This document shows, in pieces, positions 17,410-26,120 of a stretch of DNA of 64,000 nt. Positions within the stretch are counted from its first letter, which is position 1, and each line of letters opens with the position of its first letter. Position numbers and translations under genes: made by a program. The DNA comes from Ostreococcus mediterraneus. Taxonomy: Eukaryota; Chlorophyta; Mamiellophyceae; Mamiellales; Bathycoccaceae. Under the pieces are notes generated by a model. It had not been told where the DNA came from. It did no database searches and saw nothing but the letters and a program-made list of their open reading frames with translations. Location of the stretch: contig WMKK01000004.1 of assembly GCA_012295225.1 (NCBI GenBank), forward strand, positions 485,669 through 549,668, in the 5' to 3' direction.

Positions 17410-18786
17410 ATGTTCGCCGTCGCCGACGCTCGAACGGCGGGGGCGACGACGTCGACGACGTCGTCGTCGGTGGGCGCGTCCCGTCGTCGTCGTTCATCTG
17501 CGATCGCGCGCGCGGCGGTGGATGCGAAACCCATCGCCCCGGGCTCGGCGTACCCCGCCAAGGAGCACTGCTCGCGGTGCGGGTTGTGCGACACGAAACA
17601 CGTCGCGCACGTGAAAGATGCGTGTGCGTTCCTCGGTGAAAGCGCTGCGAGGTTTACGGCGAGCGAGATCACGACGCACGGGCGCGCGAGAGCGCTTGAT
17701 GGTGATGAAGCGCGGTTGGGTGTCGTCGACGACGTGTTTTACGCGACGATGAATGCGCCCGTCCCGGGCGCGCAGTGGACCGGTATCGTCACCAGCGTCG
17801 CCCGCGAGATGCTGCGAAGCGGTAAAGTCGATGGCGTGATTTGTGTTGGAAGCGCTGCGGATGATAGCCGCGCGCCCGAGCCCGTGCTGGCGACGACGGA
17901 TGAAGAAATCCTCGCCACGCGAGGCGTCAAGCCTTCGTTGAGTCCAAACTTGAAGGTGCTCGCCGAAGTCGAAGCGAGAGGCATTAGAAAGCTGCTGTTT
18001 ATCGGCGTCGGGTGCTCGGTGAGCGCGTTGCGCGCGGTGGAGCCGTACTTGGGATTGGAGAAACTGTACGTCGTTGGGACGAATTGCACGGATAACGGGC
18101 CGCGAGAAGGCTTTAACAAATTCGTCAACGCCGCGAGCGAGGACCCGGATACGGTGATGCATTACGAATTCATGCAGGATTATCAGGTGCACCTGAAACA
18201 CACAGATGGATCGTATGAAAAAGTGCCATATTTCTGTTTGCCAGCGAATGATTTAGTGGATGTCATCGCTCCTTCGTGCTATTCGTGCTTTGATTACGTC
18301 AACGGCTTGGCGGATTTGGTGGTTGGATACATGGGCGTGCCGTACATGGACAAACCCATGGATAAGCACCCGCAATACGTCACCGTGCGCAACGCTCGTG
18401 GCCAGGAAATGGTGGACATGATTAGCGATAAATTAACGCGCACGCCGTCGACGTCATCGGGTGACCATCGACAATTCGTCATGCAAACCGTCATCGCCGA
18501 CGACGAAGCCAAGCTCGGTAGAGGTCCCGAAAAGCCCGCACCGCGCTTCGTCGGCAAAGCCATCGCGTGGATTCTCACCAAAATTGGCCCCAAAGGTAAA
18601 AGTTTCGGATTCTACAGCCTGGATTACCACGTGATTAGGAATTATATTTACGTCAACCGCGTGTGGGGTAGCAAGCGCGCCAGCGAGCACGTGCCTGAAT
18701 ACGCGAAACAAATCGTGAAAGAGTACGACGTCGACGGCGCGGTGTCGGCGCGACTGAAACTACGCCTGCCAAACAAATCGCGATGA
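17410..18786 (+). CDS. HCAR: 7-hydroxymethyl chlorophyll a reductase
   Basis: Predicted 458 residues from the ATG at 17410; the longer upstream frame is Arg-rich junk reading. It has a plastid transit-like leader, then an FrhB-family protein. The [4Fe-4S] cluster cysteines are seen in HCSRCGLC and KDAC. FrhB-type blocks follow: GKVDGVICVGSA, LLFIGVGCSVSALRAV, VGTNCTDNGPREGF, and a C-terminal IAPSCYSCFDYVNGLADLVVGYMG. HCAR reduces 7-hydroxymethyl chlorophyll a to chlorophyll a with ferredoxin in the chlorophyll cycle. Plant HCAR is of similar length. F420-hydrogenase beta subunits are the only real alternative and would be out of place in a green alga. Confidence 0.9.
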   Translation: MFAVADARTAGATTSTTSSSVGASRRRRSSAIARAAVDAKPIAPGSAYPAKEHCSRCGLCDTKHVAHVKDACAFLGESAARFTASEITTHGRARALDGDEARLGVVDDVFYATMNAPVPGAQWTGIVTSVAREMLRSGKVDGVICVGSAADDSRAPEPVLATTDEEILATRGVKPSLSPNLKVLAEVEARGIRKLLFIGVGCSVSALRAVEPYLGLEKLYVVGTNCTDNGPREGFNKFVNAASEDPDTVMHYEFMQDYQVHLKHTDGSYEKVPYFCLPANDLVDVIAPSCYSCFDYVNGLADLVVGYMGVPYMDKPMDKHPQYVTVRNARGQEMVDMISDKLTRTPSTSSGDHRQFVMQTVIADDEAKLGRGPEKPAPRFVGKAIAWILTKIGPKGKSFGFYSLDYHVIRNYIYVNRVWGSKRASEHVPEYAKQIVKEYDVDGAVSARLKLRLPNKSR

Positions 18787-18857
18787 CGGTAGAGGCTACG
18801 CTGTAATATGAATAGACGTCACACTGCCGCGCTCCACCATCCTCACATCTTCACACC

Positions 18858-19049
18858 ATGTCCACCAACGAAAACGCCCCAGAAATGCCCGACGTCGACG
18901 ACATCATGTCTCAGCTTGTTCACGAGTTCACGCAACAAAACGGTCGCGCGCCGAACGCAGACGAGCTCAAGCAATGGCAAGAGCAGCTTCGCGCGGCGAT
19001 GGAGGAAGGCTTAGTCATCGGGGACGCCGAAGGCGAAGCACTCGACTAG
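18858..19049 (+). CDS. Small conserved-looking protein, 63 aa
   Basis: An ATG-started 63-residue frame in a good position, 71 bp after HCAR. It reads as a balanced helical polypeptide (MSQLVHEFTQQNGRAPN...LKQWQEQLRAAMEEG), not as the Arg/Ala-rich text typical of spurious frames in this DNA. It is acidic, with no membrane segment and no cysteine. I do not recognise the family. It could be a small regulatory protein. Confidence 0.6.
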   Translation: MSTNENAPEMPDVDDIMSQLVHEFTQQNGRAPNADELKQWQEQLRAAMEEGLVIGDAEGEALD

Positions 19050-19197
19050 AACATGCGCGCTATGGTGTAATAATACACGGTAATGATTGGAATTAAATAT
19101 CTTTACGTGCCGTGCGATGCGGCGGTGCTAGCTCGACTACAGTCGCGCGCGCCGCGCGTTGGTCGTACAACTTTGGTTTCGCTTTTTTTTTGAAAAT

Positions 19198-20097
19198 TTA
19201 AACGTCGTCTGAACGCGTCGGGGTGAAATAATCTTCCCCATCGTCCGTTTTATCGCCACCACCAGCGCTGGATTTTGAGTAATAATGGTCAAACGTATCT
19301 TCGGGCACTGGCTTGATCCATTGCCTCGTTTCGTCGTACGCCGCCGGATTTCTCGACGCGAGCCGCGCGTCTGTCACAAACGCAAAGTCTCTAAAATCAA
19401 ACCCAGGCGCCACGCCCTCGCCAATGAGCGCAAACTCCCCTCCGCTCTCGAGCACCGCAGCCTTAAACGTCCCTCCGCGCACGACGAGCTGCAACACTTC
19501 CCCTCGCTCCACGCGCTGGCCTAACACTTTTCTTTCGTACGTTCCGTCTGGTCGCGTCAAGTGATACGTCACGCTCGCCCCCGCGTGATGATAATGCACG
19601 TGATCGCTCTCGTTACACGCCCAATACTGGAACGCACTCTCCCTCGTGAGCATATAGTATATGCTCGTCATGCAGTTACGCGCGCCGTCGTCGTCATCGG
19701 TCGCCCGTCTCGACGTCGGCGCGAGCGCGTCCGCCGCGTCTCGCGTCTCTTCAACCGTCGACGTCTTCCCGCGCGTCCGCATCGGCGTCGTCCCAGTGCG
19801 ATACGTCTCGACAAAGAAACCACCTTCAGGGTGCGGCACCATGCCGAGTTTCGCAATCAGCGCGTCTTTGCGCGACGCGCTCGCGTCAGATGAATCTGCG
19901 TCAGCAATCCATCCATCGCCAATCCATCGTCGCGCGGCGTGGATCGCGACCGCTCCGCTGGCGGCGCCGAGCGCGAAGGCGACGGCGACGATCGCGCGGT
20001 TCGCACCGTCGTCGCGCGGCATGCGATTCGTGCGATTCGAGAGCGGCGGCGCGCGAGGTAATGATGTGCGACAGCTCGAGTTGTGCGCGCACGACAT
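19198..20097 (-). CDS. DUF985-type cupin
   Basis: Predicted 299 residues from an ATG at 20095-20097; an internal ATG at 20020-20022 (MPRDDG) is an alternative start. An N-terminal hydrophobic helix (AIVAVAFALGAASGAVAIHAA) suggests a membrane anchor or targeting sequence. The rest is a single cupin of the DUF985/YML079w family. Landmarks are LGMVPHPEGGFFVETYR at the start, TSIYYMLTRES, the WACNESDHVHYHHAGAS metal/ligand region and the PGFDFRDFAF strand. The biochemical role of this family is not firmly known; a sugar or small-molecule isomerase/epimerase-like activity has been suggested from the fold. An Asp-rich insert sits before TSIYYML. Confidence 0.8.
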   Translation of the reverse strand: MSCAHNSSCRTSLPRAPPLSNRTNRMPRDDGANRAIVAVAFALGAASGAVAIHAARRWIGDGWIADADSSDASASRKDALIAKLGMVPHPEGGFFVETYRTGTTPMRTRGKTSTVEETRDAADALAPTSRRATDDDDGARNCMTSIYYMLTRESAFQYWACNESDHVHYHHAGASVTYHLTRPDGTYERKVLGQRVERGEVLQLVVRGGTFKAAVLESGGEFALIGEGVAPGFDFRDFAFVTDARLASRNPAAYDETRQWIKPVPEDTFDHYYSKSSAGGGDKTDDGEDYFTPTRSDDV

Positions 20098-20394
20098 TCA
20101 TCGACGCGCACAGACCGCGCACAGACCGACGCGCACCGACCGCGCGCGGGTGAACGCCACCGCCGCCGACGCATCGCACCGCGGCGCCGCGCGCCGACGG
20201 CCGCCGCCGCCGCCGCCGACGCCGGACGGACGAACGACGGGGAAGATTTTTGAATTTGATTTCATTCAAATCATCATCTTTCACGCGCTCGCACGCGCGC
20301 ACGCACACGCGCACGAGACGCGAGGCGAGGCGCACATCACCGGGCGCGCGCGGTCGCGTCGCGGCGAACCCCGCGGCGGCGTTACCGACGCGAG

Positions 20395-22641
20395 ATGTTT
20401 GCGGACCGTCGCGCGGCGTTGCTGCTCGGGAAGCGCGCCGAAGCGTCTGGTCGAGACGACGCCGATGATGCCCCGCGCGCGCCTGCGCCGGCATCGATGC
20501 TCACGCTGGATGATTTAATTCTAGGCGGTGGTGGCGGTGCGCGCGCGGCGGCAACGACGACGGCGGCGGCGAGACGAGAGGAGGCGAAGCCGGCGCCGAC
20601 GGGGACGTTGTTTTCGCGAGCGCCCGTGGTGGTCACTGGATGGGACAATCCGCATCGTCGTGCCGAGCCGCGCGGCGGTGCGGTTGGTGCGAATGGTGCG
20701 GCGCGCGTGGGCGATGGTGATGGTGGGTTGGGCGCGCGTAGAGGTCCTGGTCGACCGCCCAAGGCGGATGAGCGACGACGCGAGGCGCTGGAGCCGCGAC
20801 GGCGACATCCGGCTCGTCCGACTGAATTAGCCGGTGCACGCGCCGCAATCGGCGTGGTTCGCGATTACGTCGATTACAACGCCGGGTATTTGTCGCCTGA
20901 TGACGTCAATGCGGATATGGATGCGCCGCCGTCGCCAATTCGTGGGTTTGCGCAGCGTTTGATGTCGATGGATGACGAAGACGGAGCGCGCGGTGGAGGC
21001 GGCGTCGCGCGAGAGCGAGGGAATCACGCGCGAAAGCGCGCGACAACCACGCGGAGCCCCGATCCTCAAGATGCGTATGCGTACGAACAACAGAAGAAAC
21101 GCGCGCGGGCGAAACGTGCGGCGATGAAGGAGGCGGAGGCGCTCGTCGCAGCGGCGGCGCGAGTCAAGCCGCGCGCGATGAGTCCCGACAGCGACTCGGG
21201 CGCGCCCGGGTCAGCCTCTCGCGCGGGTCGCGCGCTACACGCCCCACAAGCGTTCTGGGCGAGTGGGAAGAAGCGTGAGAAGGATGCTGCACGCGCCGGG
21301 CGAAAGCCTGCCGCGATTTGGAGCGATGATGATGACGACGATGAAGAGGATGACGTTCGCGCCGCCGTGGGCGTCGGCGGTCGCAACGCAAACGCCGAGC
21401 GCGCGTTACATAGAATTAGAAAGGGTGCCGTTCCAGTACCGCAAAATCGCGAGCGTGGTGCGCGCGACAAACGCTCTGGTGCGGGCAACGACGAGCGCAA
21501 GGGTAAGCCAGGGCCGAAACCAGGTTTGGCGGCGGCGAAAAAGGCGGCGATGATTGCGGCGGGCATCCCCATTCCGGTGTTGCCGCCAGGCGTCAAGCGC
21601 GGTCGTGGACGTCCGCCGAGAAGCATGCTCATCGTTCCTGATGGACCGGTGAATTCACAATTACCTCCCGCGGTGATTAGAAACATCAGTAAAGTTGATC
21701 CGAAGATTGTACGGAAAATCATTCCCGTGGTCACGGCGAAGAAGAATTTCACGAGCGACGACGACGAGGATATTGATGAGGATGAATTTGACGTTCCCGC
21801 GCCGCAACCGCCGAGCGATGTACCAGTTGCGTGTATCGCGTGCGGTCGCGACGATGAAGATCACAAAATGCTCCTGTGCGACGGTTGCGACAAGGGCTAC
21901 CACACGCACTGTCTGGTTCCAAAACTTTCCGTCATTCCCGACGCCGAGTGGTTTTGTTACGAATGCGTCACCGCCAAGCGACCGAAAACAGCCGCCGCCG
22001 AGGCATTCGAGCGTCGACAAGCTGAGAAAGCTGCGTCTGCACTCGCCGCCGTGCGTTACTCGCCACCAGCGCATCAACGTGTGAGCGACAAAGTCAAACT
22101 CAACGGCGAACGCAAGCTCAAGCCCGGTCCGAAACCAAAATCCATTACTGGACGACAATCATTCGACGCCAACGTCATCGTCGAGCGCAAGAAACAAACC
22201 TCATCATCAGCAAAGCGAAGCACGGATGAGAAGCGACCGGTTGGGCGTCCGAAAAAGGATCCGAACGTGTGGACGGAGGAGCAAATTGAAGCGCTGCAAA
22301 ACGCGCAAGTGCGCGTCGACCTCGGGCGTAAAAATTTCTGGACAGAAGTCGCGAGTTACGTCCCGGGTAAGAACGCGCAGCAGTGTAAAGAGCAAGTCTA
22401 TGCTGGACTAGGTGTAGGTGGGAGCGGTGATGAGAACTCGCGCCCCGAAAATCGCGACGAAGATGCGTACGACGAAGAAGACGTCGACGAAGAAGACGTC
22501 GACGAAGAATACGTCGACGACGATACCCAAGCCCGTGGCACCAACCCAACGACTAGGACGTTCCTCACGCCAACCAAGCCAGCGACATCGAGTGCAAATG
22601 TTGAACGATGGCGCATGCGTCGCCCTTCGGATGATTTCTGA
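20395..22641 (+). CDS. PHD-finger and SANT/Myb chromatin protein
   Basis: Predicted 748 residues. A low-complexity, basic N-terminal half contains AT-hook-like GRPPK and RGRPPR motifs. A C4HC3 PHD finger follows at about residues 480-527 (CIACG, LLCDGCDKGYHTHC, WFCYEC). Another GRPKK lies near 618, and a SANT/Myb-like domain at about 625-670 (WTEEQIEAL...GKNFWTEVASYVPGKNAQQC). The C-terminus is acidic, with a three-fold DEEDV repeat. PHD fingers read histone H3 tails and SANT domains bind histone tails or DNA, so this is probably a nuclear chromatin reader or remodeller subunit. The combination is not one I can assign to a named complex. Confidence 0.8.
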   Translation: MFADRRAALLLGKRAEASGRDDADDAPRAPAPASMLTLDDLILGGGGGARAAATTTAAARREEAKPAPTGTLFSRAPVVVTGWDNPHRRAEPRGGAVGANGAARVGDGDGGLGARRGPGRPPKADERRREALEPRRRHPARPTELAGARAAIGVVRDYVDYNAGYLSPDDVNADMDAPPSPIRGFAQRLMSMDDEDGARGGGGVARERGNHARKRATTTRSPDPQDAYAYEQQKKRARAKRAAMKEAEALVAAAARVKPRAMSPDSDSGAPGSASRAGRALHAPQAFWASGKKREKDAARAGRKPAAIWSDDDDDDEEDDVRAAVGVGGRNANAERALHRIRKGAVPVPQNRERGARDKRSGAGNDERKGKPGPKPGLAAAKKAAMIAAGIPIPVLPPGVKRGRGRPPRSMLIVPDGPVNSQLPPAVIRNISKVDPKIVRKIIPVVTAKKNFTSDDDEDIDEDEFDVPAPQPPSDVPVACIACGRDDEDHKMLLCDGCDKGYHTHCLVPKLSVIPDAEWFCYECVTAKRPKTAAAEAFERRQAEKAASALAAVRYSPPAHQRVSDKVKLNGERKLKPGPKPKSITGRQSFDANVIVERKKQTSSSAKRSTDEKRPVGRPKKDPNVWTEEQIEALQNAQVRVDLGRKNFWTEVASYVPGKNAQQCKEQVYAGLGVGGSGDENSRPENRDEDAYDEEDVDEEDVDEEYVDDDTQARGTNPTTRTFLTPTKPATSSANVERWRMRRPSDDF

Positions 22642-22716
22642 GCCTAGATTAGACATCAAAGACGCCATTCGTTCAAAACGTGTAACAACCAGCCGCGCCA
22701 GACGTCACAACTCGAC

Positions 22717-22965
22717 ATGCGAGACGCCACCTTTGGCGCCATCGCTCTCGCCGCTCTCACCTCGCTCTTCGTGTATTACACCGTTTGGGCGCTCGTCACG
22801 CCGCTCATCGACGCAGGGCACCCGGTGCTGGCGTACTTTCCGAAACACTCGGACGCCGTCGCGTGGCCTGGCTTTGCCGGCGTCGTCGTGACGTTTGGAA
22901 GTTTCTTCTTAATCGGAGCAGCCATGCTCGCGCACGCGCCGGTGGCGAAAGCGAAACGCGCGTAA
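22717..22965 (+). CDS. DPM2: DPM2, dolichol-phosphate mannose synthase regulator
   Basis: 82 residues with two membrane helices. The pattern (LTSLFVYYTVWALVTPLID, then HPVLAYFPKHSDAVAWPG, then a second hydrophobic segment) matches DPM2, including the YYTxW and PxID stretch before the first loop and the loop xxYFxxxxxAVA. DPM2 stabilises DPM1 in the ER and supports GPI-anchor and N-glycan synthesis. The length is that expected of the family. It sits 75 bp after the PHD/SANT gene and 42 bp before the RBR ligase, all on the same strand. Confidence 0.83.
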   Translation: MRDATFGAIALAALTSLFVYYTVWALVTPLIDAGHPVLAYFPKHSDAVAWPGFAGVVVTFGSFFLIGAAMLAHAPVAKAKRA

Positions 22966-23007
22966 GGTTTTCTCGGTTGCGACGCGAGCAGTGCGGGGAC
23001 GACCGCG

Positions 23008-24777
23008 ATGTGGGCGCGCGCGTTAGACGAGAGGTTGGCTCGAGCGACGGCGTCGGCGTCGAGAGACGAGCTCAGCCGTCTCTCTCTCGACGACGACGCG
23101 GACGCCGTGCGAAAGCGATATGAAGATAACGTTGAGGCACAAACGCGCGAGCTCGAGGCGCTCGTGGCGGTGTTTGCCGAACGCACTTTCGGGGAGGATG
23201 CGGAGAAGATTCGCTCGGCGTTGGAGAGCGGAGAGACAGTTGAGCTCGAGTCTGACGTCTCTGCGCCATATCCGCGCATCCAGCTCGCGCTGAGCGTGGA
23301 TATGGATGATGATGCGTGTGTGCGTGTGATTTGTGCGGATGGTACGCTGGAGGTGCGGGCGCTGCCGATGATATTTTTGGACGTGACGCTGCCGCGCGAG
23401 TATCCGAGCGCGACGGGGCCGATTTTTATGCTGCGCTGCGATTGGCTATCGAGTAGCCATTTGAGTGCGCTCTGCGCGAGGTTAGATGCAATCGTAGAGG
23501 AAGAGACGACGCGTGGCGAACCTGTGTTGTTTGAATTGGCGGAGTATTTACAATCGAACGCGTTGCGTGAAGTATTGTTGAACGACGACGGGGCGTTGGA
23601 TTTGGACGCGAGTGCGCGTCTGGGGTGGGGCACTAGCGACGATGATGACACGAGCATGACGTTCGAAGTTGACATGCGCGCTATTGCAATGGCGCGAGAT
23701 GTTCAAGAAGCAGAGTTTAGCATTTTGCGCGCAGACGCATCGGCACGCAGGCGCGCGTTTTTAGACAGCACGAATAATAATTGCTGCGTGTGTTTAGCTG
23801 ACGACATCCTCGGACGAGATTTACGGCGTCCTTCAGGGTGTCAACATTGTTTGTGCGTCGACTGTGTCAGTCGTATGGCAAGCGTACACGTTCGCGACGG
23901 GTCGGTGACGCGCTTGATTTGTCCCAAGCCGGGCTGCTCGTCGACGTTTTCGCCGCTCATCATGCGCGAAGTTTTATCGAACGAAGATTACGAAAAGTAT
24001 GACAGCATGCTGTTGTCAAAAACTTTAGACGCAATGCCTGATTTAGTGTACTGTCCGCGGTGTGAACATCCCGTGCTCGAAGACGAGGGTGACGGTACGC
24101 ACTGCGGGCGGTGCCCGGGATGTATGTACGCGTTCTGCACACTATGTCGCGATGCCTATCATCCACCGAGCATCGAGTGCCTAAACCCGCAACAAAAGCT
24201 CGCCGTGCTCGAAGCACGCCGGGTGGGTGATGAAAAGATGTCTGCCGAGGCGCTCAGAAAATATCGAGAAGACCTCGCAGATGCGGCTGCGCAAGCGTAC
24301 GTGACGCAAAAAGGTCGCTTGTGTCCGACATGTGGTGCTGGCGTTGTCAAAAACGAAGGTTGCAACAAGATGACATGCGCGTGTGGGAGTTACTTTTGCT
24401 GGTTGTGTGGCGACAAGCTCAGTGGTGACGGGTATGCACATTTCCGCAACGTCGACGGCGAAGAAGGCACGAGCGCGTGTCGACTCTTTGACCTGGAAGA
24501 GATCGAACGTTTCGAGCGAGAAATGGCCAACATGCATCTCAACGGTGGACGGGGTGTGAACTACGGCGATGCTGGGCCGCGTGGCCGACCGGCTGACATT
24601 GTACAATGCATACGGTGTAAAGCGGCAAACGGTCGATTTGACAACAACAACCACGTCACGTGCTGGGCGTGTCAAACTTCGTTTTGTGCCGCGTGCCGCG
24701 CCGTCGTTCCCCGAGGAAGCAATCATTATGGACCTGGTGCGGGGAAATGTAAACAACACGCGCCGATCGCACGATAG
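23008..24777 (+). CDS. RBR-type E3 ubiquitin ligase with RWD domain
   Basis: Predicted 589 residues. An N-terminal RWD domain (about 45-190, including MIFLDVTLPREYPS) is followed by a RING1-IBR-RING2 set: RING1 from CCVCLADD near residue 259, IBR around 345-395 (YCPRCEHPV...CMYAFCTLC), RING2 from CPTCGAGVVKNEGCNKMTC, with the catalytic cysteine expected in this last block. This matches the RNF14/ARA54 class. RBR ligases form a thioester intermediate on RING2. A further Cys-rich segment near the C-terminus (IRCK...CWAC...FCAAC...KCKQH) may bind one more zinc. It is convergent with the Bud20-like gene. Confidence 0.88.
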   Translation: MWARALDERLARATASASRDELSRLSLDDDADAVRKRYEDNVEAQTRELEALVAVFAERTFGEDAEKIRSALESGETVELESDVSAPYPRIQLALSVDMDDDACVRVICADGTLEVRALPMIFLDVTLPREYPSATGPIFMLRCDWLSSSHLSALCARLDAIVEEETTRGEPVLFELAEYLQSNALREVLLNDDGALDLDASARLGWGTSDDDDTSMTFEVDMRAIAMARDVQEAEFSILRADASARRRAFLDSTNNNCCVCLADDILGRDLRRPSGCQHCLCVDCVSRMASVHVRDGSVTRLICPKPGCSSTFSPLIMREVLSNEDYEKYDSMLLSKTLDAMPDLVYCPRCEHPVLEDEGDGTHCGRCPGCMYAFCTLCRDAYHPPSIECLNPQQKLAVLEARRVGDEKMSAEALRKYREDLADAAAQAYVTQKGRLCPTCGAGVVKNEGCNKMTCACGSYFCWLCGDKLSGDGYAHFRNVDGEEGTSACRLFDLEEIERFEREMANMHLNGGRGVNYGDAGPRGRPADIVQCIRCKAANGRFDNNNHVTCWACQTSFCAACRAVVPRGSNHYGPGAGKCKQHAPIAR

Positions 24778-24918
24778 CCATGTAAATCCTCGATGCTTAA
24801 CTGTACTAAACCTCTGCAGCCGTCGCCAGCCGTCGCGCGAGAAAATACTCTTTCACCTAGGTCTGGTGCTAATAATCTCTACAATTGTTTACATACAGGC
24901 GCACATGACATCTACAAA

Positions 24919-25329
24919 TTATCCTCGCCCGTTATCCGGCGCACCCATGCCCGCCGCCATCTCGGCGTCGCGCTCGCTGTGCGGCGCCGGCTCATTCTTC
25001 AACCTTTTCACCGCGCGCTTATACTCCTTCGTCTTCATATGCGCCGCCAACGCCTCAGCACTGACGAATCGGCGTCCCGTAGCCGTTGCGTAAAACTGCC
25101 CGATATCTTCATCACCCTCTACTTTATCCGCTTGCTCGATGAGCTCAAGAGACGTCGCGCCAGGTTTTCGCGTGGACGGGTCGGCGAGCTCCGCGTGGTA
25201 CGCCTCAAACACAACATCCGCGTGCGTCGTGCTCACAAACAGCGCCCGTCGAGACGTTTTACACAAGTGCGTCTTTGTGTTTCGTCCTTTGGTTTTACGT
25301 TTAACTTTGGAACCTTTCTTCGAACCCAT
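24919..25329 (-). CDS. Bud20/ZNF593-like pre-60S factor, degenerate zinc finger
   Basis: Predicted 136 residues, ATG-started. The N-terminus (MGSKKGSK...RRTK-like basic patch with THLCKTSRRALF) and the C-terminus (ERDAEMAAGMGAP) fit Bud20/ZNF593, small proteins that accompany pre-60S ribosomal particles and promote their export. The single C2H2 finger is recognisable by position (GQFYATATGRRFVSAEALAAHMKTKEYKR), but both zinc cysteines read Ala and Thr and the second histidine reads Tyr. Only one histidine remains, so the finger cannot bind zinc in the usual way. The family assignment is good; retention of function is uncertain. Confidence 0.78.
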   Translation of the reverse strand: MGSKKGSKVKRKTKGRNTKTHLCKTSRRALFVSTTHADVVFEAYHAELADPSTRKPGATSLELIEQADKVEGDEDIGQFYATATGRRFVSAEALAAHMKTKEYKRAVKRLKNEPAPHSERDAEMAAGMGAPDNGRG

Positions 25330-25394
25330 GTCTCGCGTCGAGATGTGGGGCAGCCTCCTGCGGGACGCGCGCGCTTTTCCGCGCGCGTCTTAAA

Positions 25395-25994
25395 TTATGG
25401 CGACGGTGCGCGTACGCGTAGTTCGTACCCATCGCGATCCATCGTGCGTAAAGTAATTGAAATTCGATGTCCGCGCTCGAAATCGGCGGTTTCGAAATCG
25501 GAGTCGACGGTTCCAGGCGCTATGCCGTGCGCGAACGTCCAACGCGCTTCGCCAGAGAGCACCAAGACGTCTCCCGGATCGAGCCGCACGCGCACTGGCG
25601 GAACCGACGCGTCTGTAGTGTGCGTAAAATCCATCATGACGCTCGATTTCAGCGACAGGCTACATATGACGTCTCCGAACGCGTGCAAGTCGACGTGAGG
25701 CGTTAAACCGTCAACTTTGCTGTACTGGTTCACGATGCACTGACAAAAGTTGAACGCGTCGTCGGTGGTGTCCGAGGCGGCGAACGCGTGGCTGTCAATA
25801 GCGAGCGATTTAATTTTCTGCCCCAGGCGCGTCACCCAAGTCGGAAGTGGGCTGAAACACATCGCTTGCGAAGATGAAAGCCAACGCTCGGCGTCGAGCG
25901 CGCGTTCGACGTCGACGAGCTCGTCGTCGGTGAACGCCCCAGAGATGTGTACCAATCCCGCCGGGACGGCATACAACGTGTATTTAGGGCGCAT
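25395..25994 (-). CDS. ALKBH8-type AlkB dioxygenase
   Basis: Predicted 199 residues from the ATG at 25992-25994. An in-frame ATG at 26111 would add 39 residues but begins only 9 bp after the FES1 stop. It is a standalone AlkB domain: VNQYSKVDGLTPHVDLHAFGD carries the His-x-Asp pair, TFAHGI carries the second His, and HRISITLR carries the 2-oxoglutarate arginines. The segment SLSLKSSVMMDFTH and GEARW are typical of ALKBH8, which hydroxylates modified wobble uridines in tRNA. Animal ALKBH8 also has RRM and methyltransferase domains; these are absent, as in plants, where they are separate genes. Confidence 0.8.
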   Translation of the reverse strand: MRPKYTLYAVPAGLVHISGAFTDDELVDVERALDAERWLSSSQAMCFSPLPTWVTRLGQKIKSLAIDSHAFAASDTTDDAFNFCQCIVNQYSKVDGLTPHVDLHAFGDVICSLSLKSSVMMDFTHTTDASVPPVRVRLDPGDVLVLSGEARWTFAHGIAPGTVDSDFETADFERGHRISITLRTMDRDGYELRVRAPSP

Positions 25995-26120
25995 ATGTGC
26001 GTCTTTATGAATTATATAGTCGACATGACTCGTGCGATGCGTCGTTGTGTGTTGTGTGCTATTTTCGCGTCGTCGGCTCGCTCGAGTCGCCGCGACAAAA
26101 CTCTTCTTCATCCATACGTG

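Noticed and set aside
16509-17672. 387-residue minus-strand frame, very Arg-rich
   Set aside because: It spans three genes on both strands and has no protein-like features.
21066-21752. 228-residue minus-strand frame with hydrophobic stretches
   Set aside because: Mirror of Lys/Asp-rich text in the PHD/SANT gene. It looks membrane-like only by codon reversal.
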